64,000 bases of DNA. It comes from Gordonia jinghuaiqii (GTDB lineage Bacteria > Actinomycetota > Actinomycetes > Mycobacteriales > Mycobacteriaceae). Position 1 is the first letter of the stretch, and every line of letters starts with the position of its first letter. Shown one piece after another: positions 53,082 through 64,000 of this stretch. The position numbers and the translations under genes are program-made. The notes under the pieces were generated by a model that was not told where the DNA came from, ran no database searches, and saw only the letters and a program-made list of their open reading frames with translations. The stretch lies in assembly GCF_014041935.1 (NCBI RefSeq), contig NZ_CP059491.1, positions 4,526,001 through 4,590,000 of the forward strand, in the 5' to 3' direction.

Positions 53082-54071
53082 ATGTTCGAGGTTGGCGAAG
53101 GCGTTGCCGGCTTCATCATCGACGAGTTCCTCGGTGGCGGCGCGAGTGCGGACGTGTTCCGCGCCCATCGAGACGATGGTGCGAGCGCGGCCGCACACAA
53201 CGGTACGGTTCGGCGCGACGGGCTCGACGAGCCTGTCGCGCTGAAGATCCTGCACCCGAACGCCGCCGATCACGCACGCATCCGGGAGCGCTTCGAACGC
53301 GAATTCGGAATCGCCTCTCTTCTCGACCATCCGCACATCGTCCGCATGCGCGCCCACGGCGAGATCCCGGTCCCACCGGGTTCCCGCGGTCCGCGGCACA
53401 TGCCGTCGATGTGGCTGGCGATGCAGTACGTCCCGGGACCCGCCGCCACCGCACTCGTCCCCGACCCCGACTCCGGCGACGAACCCGACATGGACGCCGT
53501 CCTGCGGATCGCCGGACAGATCGCCGACGCCCTCGACCACGCTCACAGCAAGGACATCATTCACCGTGACGTGAAACCGGCGAACATCCTGCTGTCCCGG
53601 CCGCCGGACATCGCCACCACGCCGGTCGACGCCTATCTCTCAGATTTCGGCATCGCCCAGTTCCTCGACGACACGCGCCCACTCGCCCGCAACGGACGCG
53701 TCCAGGGTTCGATCGGTTACGCGTCGCCGGAACTGCTCCAGGCCCAGAGGCTTTCCCCCGCAACCGATTTCTACGCGTTCGCGTGCACCCTCGTCGAGCT
53801 CATCACCGGCGCACCGCCCTACCCGCGTCGCACGGCGTTCGCCACCACCTACGCACACATCAACGACGACCCGCCGCGCCTCACCCGGCGCCGGCCCTGG
53901 CTTCCCTCGGCGACGGACTCCATCTTCGCCAAGGCACTGGCAAAGTCACCCACCGACCGCTATCCGTCGTGCTCGGCGCTCGTAGAGATCCTGACCAGGC
54001 TGATGCGCGACGTCCCGGTCCCTGCGTCCGCATCACGTCCGCACTGGTGGAGCCGATCACCCCAGCACTGA
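53082..54071 (+). CDS. Soluble serine/threonine protein kinase (Pkn-type)
   Basis: 329 aa. Kinase landmarks: glycine loop LGGGASADVFRA, ATP-anchoring Lys in VALKILHPN, catalytic loop HRDVKPANILLS, DFGIAQFLDD, and activation-segment end GSIGYASPELLQA. Unlike most actinobacterial Pkn kinases there is no transmembrane helix or extracellular sensor; the protein ends soon after the catalytic domain (RDVPVPASASRPHW). TACCCT at 53070-53075 is 6 bases before the ATG, suggesting a leaderless mRNA. Short ACCCTGA direct repeats lie just upstream (52973-53002). Confidence 0.92.
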   Translation: MFEVGEGVAGFIIDEFLGGGASADVFRAHRDDGASAAAHNGTVRRDGLDEPVALKILHPNAADHARIRERFEREFGIASLLDHPHIVRMRAHGEIPVPPGSRGPRHMPSMWLAMQYVPGPAATALVPDPDSGDEPDMDAVLRIAGQIADALDHAHSKDIIHRDVKPANILLSRPPDIATTPVDAYLSDFGIAQFLDDTRPLARNGRVQGSIGYASPELLQAQRLSPATDFYAFACTLVELITGAPPYPRRTAFATTYAHINDDPPRLTRRRPWLPSATDSIFAKALAKSPTDRYPSCSALVEILTRLMRDVPVPASASRPHWWSRSPQH

Positions 54072-54087
54072 TGCGACCGGATCGGTC

Positions 54088-55245
54088 TCACCAGCGATCG
54101 TCCCGTCGCTCGGTCGGCCCCGCGCCGTCGATCCCGTAGACCCGCACCGCGGTGTCGCGGAAGATCTTTCGCAGAGCATCCGGACCCCATTGGGAGACAC
54201 AGTCGACCAGCGCACCCACGAGCACGTCGACCGCGGCATTCGGACGGTCGATCGGATAGTTCGACCCGAACATGATGCGGTCGGAACCGAAGTGGGTGAC
54301 CACGTGCTCGACGAAGGGCCCGATCATCTCGGTGAGCGTCGACTGCCCGCCGATGTTGCCCCAACGCTCGCGCCCGTAGCCCAGGACCGGCATCGCCAGT
54401 CCGGACAGTTTCACCACCACATTGCGGTGCGACGCCAGCGTCGTCATCCGCTCCCGCCACAGGCGCCAGATGTCCGCGCGCGACGCGGCGGTCGCCCCGG
54501 TGCGGACTCCGATGGGCCCGAACACGCCTGCCGGGATGCCGAAGTGGTCGAGGACGATCGTCGTCTGGGGATACTCCCGGGCCAGCAGGATGACGTCGTA
54601 GAGCTGATGCGAGTAGACCGCCGCCTCGAAGACGAGGTCCCGATGGGCCAGGTCGGCGAATCCCTCGAGGAACGGCGTCGAGGACAGGATGCTGTCGCTG
54701 TCCCCGCCGTCACGCACACGCGGGTCGGGGTGCCGGGATGCGACCAGACGGATGCCGCGGACCCGCTCCGACACCTCGAACTGCTCGTCGAGCATCCGGG
54801 GGAACCCGGGTGCCCGCGGATCACCATGGGCGACGATGGCTCCCAGCCGGGGTGTGCCGGCCCACCCGAACGGCAGGCTCTCGAGGTAGCGCGTCTCCTC
54901 CACGGCGGTACTCAGTTCCGGTGACTCCTCGCCGACCGCGAGCGCTTTGCGCCAGTGCGACTCGACGTGCACCACCGAGTCGATGGGCACTCCGACGACC
55001 GTCGGGACCAACGCGGCATCGGTGGCGTACTGGCGGGGTTCGTAGGCGCGCGCAACCGTGCGCGGCGTCAGCACGTACTCACGATCCGCGCGCGAGACGA
55101 CCAGCGGGAACACGCGGTCAGCGACGCTGGGCACGACGCCGTAGAAACGAGACGCGCGCGTTGCCGCCCACGGTGTGCGCCGCGGGTTCCAGTGCTGCAC
55201 ATGCGCATCAACAATGCCCGGGAGGACATCCTCGAGGGACGTCAT
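54088..55245 (-). CDS. Amidohydrolase family protein (TIM-barrel)
   Basis: 385 aa from the ATG at 55245. GIVDAHVQHWNPRRTPW opens the barrel with an unusual HxQ or HVQH motif; IRLVASRHPDP, IVLDHFGIPAGVFGPIG, VVVKLSGLAMP and RIMFGSNYPIDRP are typical of the amidohydrolase_2 group (decarboxylases and lactone hydrolases). The first metal-binding HxH is not conserved, so the metal content is uncertain. The protein probably hydrolyses or decarboxylates a lactone or aromatic acid. It stands alone, convergent with the kinase gene. Confidence 0.85.
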   Translation of the reverse strand: MTSLEDVLPGIVDAHVQHWNPRRTPWAATRASRFYGVVPSVADRVFPLVVSRADREYVLTPRTVARAYEPRQYATDAALVPTVVGVPIDSVVHVESHWRKALAVGEESPELSTAVEETRYLESLPFGWAGTPRLGAIVAHGDPRAPGFPRMLDEQFEVSERVRGIRLVASRHPDPRVRDGGDSDSILSSTPFLEGFADLAHRDLVFEAAVYSHQLYDVILLAREYPQTTIVLDHFGIPAGVFGPIGVRTGATAASRADIWRLWRERMTTLASHRNVVVKLSGLAMPVLGYGRERWGNIGGQSTLTEMIGPFVEHVVTHFGSDRIMFGSNYPIDRPNAAVDVLVGALVDCVSQWGPDALRKIFRDTAVRVYGIDGAGPTERRDDRW

Positions 55246-55354
55246 CCCCGTACCTTGCCACACCACATCACACTTCCGACATACGATGCCGGATCCTGAA
55301 TTCCGCCGGGTTGAGCGGCTAGTGTGGATTCCTTGAGCCCGGGTGGGGGAACGA

Positions 55355-56533
55355 ATGCCGACGGAGGTGGATTCTTACAGGATGGCGAGTCACTCACGCC
55401 ATACGCTGCACCAGTTGCGGACGGTGGTGAACCGGCACCCCGACCGGTTCGTCACCAACGTCTACACCCGGATGTTCGCGGTCGATCCCGACCTGCGCGA
55501 CCTGTTCGGCGTCTCGATGGCCGCCCAGCGGGTCGCCTTCCACCGCGTCATCGACCACGTCCTCGAGGCGATCCCGGCGGAGTCCGGACACGCCGAACTG
55601 GTGGAGTTCCTCGCCCAGCTCGGCCGTGACCATCGCAAGTTCGGGGTCGAGCCCGAGCACTATCACGTCATGTACGGGGCGCTGATGGGTGAGTTCGCCG
55701 AGCTGATGGCCGGGTACTGGGACGCCGAGACCGAACAGACGGTCTCGCAGGCGATGATGCTCGTGACCGGGGTCATGCGGGGCGCTGCGGAGACCGCGAC
55801 GCACCCGGCACGCTGGACGGCCGAGGTCGTCGAGAAGTACCGGATCACGCGCGACCTGGCCGTGGTCCGCCTGCTCGCGCACGCGCCGCTCACCTTCAAT
55901 CCGGGCCAGTATCTCGAGGTCCACATCCCGCAGTGGCCCAAGCAGTGGCGCAACCTCTCGCCCGCGATACCGCCCAATCCGGCAGGTGAGCTCGAGTTCC
56001 ACGTCCGCGCGATTCCGGGCGGCACGGTGAGCCCGGCAATCGTCAGCGAAACGCGGGTCGGTGATGTGTGGACGTTTGCCCAGGGGCACGGGACGTTGCA
56101 CGTCGACCGCGGCAGCAAGGTCCTGATGATCGCCGGCGGCACCGGCCTCGCTCCGCTGCGCGCGCTGCTGATCGAGATGTCCAAACGCGCGGATTCGCCG
56201 GAGACGCACATCTTCTACGGCATGCGGTACCCGGGCGAACTCTACGATCTGACGGTGCTTCGCCGCATCGCGTCGACCAACCCATGGTTGCGGGTGACGG
56301 CGGTCTCCCAGGAGCGGACCGATCCGTGGTGGATCACCGCGGTCGCCACTCCGGAGCAACTCGGCGTCGACCACGAGTTGGGGACGCTGGCCGATGTGGT
56401 CGTACACGCCGGGAGCTGGGAGGACCGCCAGGTGCTGATCGCCGGGTCACCGCAGATGATCGAGGCGACGCGTCGCAAACTGATCATCGACGGAGTCCCG
56501 GCCAGCCGAATCCAGCACGACCCGGTGTTCTGA
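55355..56533 (+). CDS. Flavohaemoglobin-like protein (globin plus FAD/NAD reductase domains)
   Basis: 392 aa from the ATG at 55355, preceded by GGGGGA; a GTG at 55343 is also open. The globin (1 to about 145) has HTLHQLRTVVNRHPDRFVTN and the proximal-His segment GRDHRKFGVEPEHYHVMYG. A ferredoxin-reductase module follows (TFNPGQYLEVHIP, then MIAGGTGLAPLRALLI and VLIAGSPQMIEATRRKL). The FAD-binding RxYS motif of classical flavohaemoglobins is replaced by RNLSPAIPPN, as in divergent (type II) members such as the Mycobacterium Rv0385 group, which have been linked to D-lactate rather than nitric oxide metabolism. The function here is inferred. Confidence 0.88.
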   Translation: MPTEVDSYRMASHSRHTLHQLRTVVNRHPDRFVTNVYTRMFAVDPDLRDLFGVSMAAQRVAFHRVIDHVLEAIPAESGHAELVEFLAQLGRDHRKFGVEPEHYHVMYGALMGEFAELMAGYWDAETEQTVSQAMMLVTGVMRGAAETATHPARWTAEVVEKYRITRDLAVVRLLAHAPLTFNPGQYLEVHIPQWPKQWRNLSPAIPPNPAGELEFHVRAIPGGTVSPAIVSETRVGDVWTFAQGHGTLHVDRGSKVLMIAGGTGLAPLRALLIEMSKRADSPETHIFYGMRYPGELYDLTVLRRIASTNPWLRVTAVSQERTDPWWITAVATPEQLGVDHELGTLADVVVHAGSWEDRQVLIAGSPQMIEATRRKLIIDGVPASRIQHDPVF

Positions 56534-56560
56534 GCCGCCCGGTGTTCTGACGACTGTAGG

Positions 56561-57652
56561 TCAGGGTGCGCCGGGCGCGCCCGCGCTCGGATCGTTGCCC
56601 GGTGCCGGGCTGAACACCGTCTCGGTCTCGGTCACGGTCAGTGTGACCGGGGGCGGCTCGGTGACCGTGGTCGTCCGGGTGACCGGGCGGGGTGTGCTGG
56701 TGACCGTCGTGGTGCGGATGTCGGTGCGCGTCTCGGTCTCGGTCACCGTGGCTTCTTCGGTGCGGGTGACCGCCGCCGGTGTCTCGGTGACCGTGACGGG
56801 GGCGGCTTCAGGGACGTCCGGTTCTGCGGCCAGGATCAGCGTGATGCCGATCGCCCCGAGGAACACCGCGGCGCCGATCGCGGCACCGACGAACCACCAA
56901 CGCTTACCCGTCGACGCCCCACGGGCGCCTGCGGCCGGGGCGGCGAGCGCCACCACGGCGGCGTCGGCGGCGCCGACCGCCGAAGCCAGAGACGGATTGT
57001 CGGCAACCGTCACCGGGCGCTGGGCGGCGTACTCGAAGGCCGGCGCGATCCCCGGCAGCTGTGCACCGGGGCCCACCACGATGACCGAGGTGACGTCACG
57101 GCCCCGCGGCAACTTGGTGACCGCCGTTGCGAGTTGCGACGCACCCTCGGGATCGGTGACGGGGGCCAGCTGTCCGCTCGTGAAGTCCGCTGTGCCGAGT
57201 ACCGAACCGGTCGCCGTGTCGATGGTGGCCAGTGTCGTGCCGGCCGCGGGTGCGGCGTTCCGGTCCAGATCGACCACGGCGACGACGCCGCCGCGGGTCG
57301 AATGAACGCAGGCGATCTCGGCCAGGGCGGACGCGTAGCCGGTGACGAGTACCTTGTCGTACCACGGCTCGCCGGCGGCGGTACGCGGACCGAATGCCTG
57401 CACGAGGTGTTTGCGGAGGTCCTCCCGGGACGCCGAGATCCCGATCCGGTCGACCTCGACCGGCACCGAGTTGACCAGTTCGATGATCGCGGCCTCTGCG
57501 CCGGCCGCCGACGAATCCGGCAGGTCGACGAGGTTGCTCGCCAGGACGTGTCCGTCGGCGTCCCGGACCACCGAGGTGATCTGGTCGTCGACGACGGATA
57601 TTCCGAGGACGACGAATCCGGACACCGCAGCACTCATCGGCCCCTCGGACAT
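56561..57652 (-). CDS. Hsp70-like membrane protein with Thr-rich extracellular tail
   Basis: 363 aa. Residues 1 to about 230 have a degenerate actin/Hsp70-like nucleotide-binding pattern (VVDDQITSVVRDADGHVLAS, then VVAVVDLDRNAAPAAGTTLA and VIVVGPGAQLPGIAPAFEYA), one transmembrane segment follows (GKRWWFVGAAIGAAVFLGAI), and the last 100 residues are a repetitive V-T-x-T-E tail likely outside the membrane. Related mycobacterial proteins lie near secretion or cell-wall genes. The tail is encoded by repeated GTGACCG-like units. It shows no enzymatic motif complete enough to claim ATPase activity. Confidence 0.7.
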   Translation of the reverse strand: MSEGPMSAAVSGFVVLGISVVDDQITSVVRDADGHVLASNLVDLPDSSAAGAEAAIIELVNSVPVEVDRIGISASREDLRKHLVQAFGPRTAAGEPWYDKVLVTGYASALAEIACVHSTRGGVVAVVDLDRNAAPAAGTTLATIDTATGSVLGTADFTSGQLAPVTDPEGASQLATAVTKLPRGRDVTSVIVVGPGAQLPGIAPAFEYAAQRPVTVADNPSLASAVGAADAAVVALAAPAAGARGASTGKRWWFVGAAIGAAVFLGAIGITLILAAEPDVPEAAPVTVTETPAAVTRTEEATVTETETRTDIRTTTVTSTPRPVTRTTTVTEPPPVTLTVTETETVFSPAPGNDPSAGAPGAP

Positions 57653-57741
57653 CGCCACCTCCCTCGTTCTCTGATGCGCAAGCCTATCTGCTGGTCTCCG
57701 GCGGGGAGCATCGGGCTGTACGCCGATCAACCGGTGCCGGC

Positions 57742-58842
57742 TCAGATCGGTGTGGCGGGATGCTGGGTGTAGGCCGCGTCGCGGACCGCCTCGTCGGTCT
57801 CGAGACCGGCACCGAGCGCGCCGCCGACCGTCGCGAGCGAGCACGTCAGCCACGCCACCTCGAGGTAGTCGGTGATCCCGGCCGGGTGCCCGAGGGTTGC
57901 CGAGAACACCTGCGGGACCACCAGACAGGCCACGCCGACCGAGGCGAGAACGAAGAGGGCGGCATAGAAGGCGCCGACGCCGAGGACCACGGTGATCACC
58001 GTGACGATGTTGAACAACGCGACCTGCTCCCGGTTCTGACGCGACGTGCCCCGCTCCCACAGATTGGCGCCGACGATCAGCGTGGCGGTGATCGCGACGA
58101 TCGACCCGACGGCCACACCGGTCAACCGAATCCACCCGAACGTGTCTGCCAGCAGCCAGATGTCGGCGGTCACGAGCGCGAACACCCCGGCCGCGATGGC
58201 GCCGGTGAGGGCGCGGGACAGTCCCAGGGCGAGTCGCCATGGCCGGTTGGCCCGGACCATTCCGGTGAGAAGACGGAGATTGCCCGTCAGTACCCGGGCC
58301 GTGAACGCGGTGCCGTCGTCGTTGACGTCGGTGCCGAGCTGACGCACCCGATGGTGCAGCACCGACCGTCCCGGCGCCCTCTGATGGTTCCGGAGGTCGT
58401 CGGCATCCGCCCCGAGCAGCTGCCCGATGAGCCCGGTGACGATCCCGCGGGCCCGCTGTCGCATCCCGGTGGGACCGAGTGCGGGGACCGACACCACGGC
58501 CACTCCGTGCACCGCATTGGCATGGGCGACGACGGGCCGTTTGCCGACATGTAGCGGCAGATCGGTCATGCAGACGACCAGATCCCATTCATGTTCGAGG
58601 AGTACATCTCTCGTGGCATCGACGATCTGGGTGTCGCCGGCAGGCGGCGTGACGACGCCGGCCTCGATGATCTCGATATTCCAACGAGCTCCGGGGAACG
58701 TCGCCTGGACGTGACCTTCGAGGTCCTCGGCAAGAAGTTTGCGGGCGAGACCGACGGCCTGCCCTGGCGCCGCGACGATGCCGAGCACGACGACCGCGGC
58801 CTCGTCGGCCGACTCTTCCGATTCCACGGCCTCGTACCCCAT
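57742..58842 (-). CDS. Integral membrane protein of unknown function
   Basis: 366 aa from the ATG at 58842, preceded by GGAAAGG. The N-terminal 150 residues are soluble (AAVVVLGIVAAPGQAVGLAR, then EWDLVVCMTDLPLHVGKRPV), and at least four hydrophobic segments follow: LTGAIAAGVFALVTADIWLL, LTGVAVGSIVAITATLIVGA, NIVTVITVVLGVGAFYAALF and a C-terminal one. It has the look of a conserved actinobacterial family without an assigned function. It lies 90 bases upstream of the Hsp70-like gene on the same strand, so the two may be co-transcribed. Confidence 0.75.
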   Translation of the reverse strand: MGYEAVESEESADEAAVVVLGIVAAPGQAVGLARKLLAEDLEGHVQATFPGARWNIEIIEAGVVTPPAGDTQIVDATRDVLLEHEWDLVVCMTDLPLHVGKRPVVAHANAVHGVAVVSVPALGPTGMRQRARGIVTGLIGQLLGADADDLRNHQRAPGRSVLHHRVRQLGTDVNDDGTAFTARVLTGNLRLLTGMVRANRPWRLALGLSRALTGAIAAGVFALVTADIWLLADTFGWIRLTGVAVGSIVAITATLIVGANLWERGTSRQNREQVALFNIVTVITVVLGVGAFYAALFVLASVGVACLVVPQVFSATLGHPAGITDYLEVAWLTCSLATVGGALGAGLETDEAVRDAAYTQHPATPI

Positions 58843-58962
58843 CACGCCTTTCCGGTCGACCCTTCGACCTGCCATCGTAGGCCGATGGCCACCGCCCACT
58901 TCCGACGCGCATCGTTCGCGGCGATCAGGCCGGCCCGGCCTGCGTGCATTGTTTGTGACATG

Positions 58963-59000
58963 GAAAATGCCCCGCAACCTGGTGGTTGCGGGGCATTTTC
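58963..59000 (-). terminator. rrn operon terminator
   Basis: A perfect 17-bp hairpin, GAAAATGCCCCGCAACC and GGTTGCGGGGCATTTTC with a 4-nt loop, ends in a T-rich stretch when read on the minus strand. It lies 8 bases past the 5S gene. Confidence 0.9.
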
Positions 59001-59007
59001 AAGTTGT

Positions 59008-59126
59008 GTTCGGCGGTGTCCTACTCTCCCACACTGATTAGGGTGCAGTACCATTGGCGCTGGAGGGCTTAGCTTCCGGGTTCGGAATGGGGCCGGGCGT
59101 TTCCCCTCCGCTATAGCCGCCGTAAC
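59008..59126 (-). rRNA. rrf: 5S ribosomal RNA
   Basis: Read on the minus strand it begins GTTACGGCGGCTATAGCGGA and ends ACACCGCCGAACA, with the conserved CCCATTCCGAACCCGGAAGC inside; about 119 nt. It is the last gene of the rrn operon. Confidence 0.93.
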
Positions 59127-59161
59127 TTTATAAAACAGCACACATACTGTTTGTTTAAACG

Positions 59162-59200
59162 GTTGTGTGTTGTTTCAGAAGTGTCATAGTGGATGCGAAC
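59162..59200. other. 23S processing stem, 3' arm
   Basis: This segment is nearly the exact reverse complement of 62499-62536. The two arms flank 23S and would pair in the precursor RNA as an RNase III processing stem. Confidence 0.75.
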
Positions 59201-59239
59201 ACACAAACATACTGGTGTATGTGATGTGTGGGTGTTGTT

Positions 59240-64000
<4,761 letters not shown>

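Overview
The window looks like chromosomal DNA of a mycolic-acid actinomycete, most likely Gordonia or a close relative. The evidence is high GC with dense, strongly codon-biased genes, many 4-bp ATGA/GTGA stop-start overlaps, F420/LLM and Ddn-type flavoenzymes, a mycofactocin-type SDR, a DUF222/13E12 HNH gene, an MmyB-type regulator, and an rrn operon whose 16S-23S spacer has no visible tRNA. The genus is inferred, not proven. No insertion sequence, prophage, CRISPR array or tRNA was seen.

Layout. 0-2.6 kb: a CaiB/BaiF CoA-transferase (cut by the window edge) coupled to glutaryl-CoA dehydrogenase, opposite a LacI regulator with two tandem operator-like repeats. 2.6-4.3 kb: an SDR and a small membrane protein. 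4.3-13.5 kb: a TetR-centred catabolic locus. One arm is a SnoaL-like protein, DUF485 and an acetate-type symporter. The other is acyl-CoA dehydrogenase, a two-domain unknown, an alpha/beta hydrolase, a CoA ligase and a thiolase. Near-identical operators (TTAACGCTYGTTCA) sit before both arms, which suggests one regulon for uptake, activation and beta-oxidation-like breakdown of a carboxylic acid. 13.8-17.1 kb: a frameshifted HNH endonuclease gene, DUF2470, a tyrosine phosphatase and a flavin reductase.

17.3-30.05 kb is the most unusual part: a dispersed multi-operon regulon marked by repeated LacI-type boxes (consensus TAGAAACGTTTCTA) and encoding its own LacI regulator. It contains nicotinamide phosphoribosyltransferase, PRPP synthetase and a PfkB sugar kinase (together able to make NMN from ribose and nicotinamide), NIPSNAP, an internally deleted flavin reductase relic, an AcuI/YhdH reductase, a GATase1-like protein, a HAD phosphatase, an LLM monooxygenase, a phosphotriesterase-like hydrolase, an aldo-keto reductase and a cupin. 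No transporter is visible in it.

30.1-40.9 kb: a zeta-like toxin with its antitoxin and a palindromic operator, msrA-msrB, a truncated SRPBCC gene, a giant single-chain acyl-CoA carboxylase with the eukaryotic domain order (about 1,830 aa), a cupin-alcohol dehydrogenase pair and a divergent MmyB-type regulator. 40.9-48.6 kb: a PEP-utilising phosphotransferase-like enzyme, an LLM oxidoreductase and a DUF7064/7065-like protein in one tightly overlapped operon, then two TetR genes and an AidB-like acyl-CoA dehydrogenase whose start region is tandemly duplicated. 48.6-58.9 kb: LysR, a membrane diguanylate cyclase, a GlcD-like FAD oxidase, a Ddn-family protein, a Ser/Thr kinase, an amidohydrolase, a flavohaemoglobin-like protein, an Hsp70-like membrane protein and an integral membrane protein. 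58.96-64 kb: an rrn operon on the minus strand (terminator, 5S, 23S, spacer, 16S cut by the window end), with complementary arms flanking 23S for RNase III processing.
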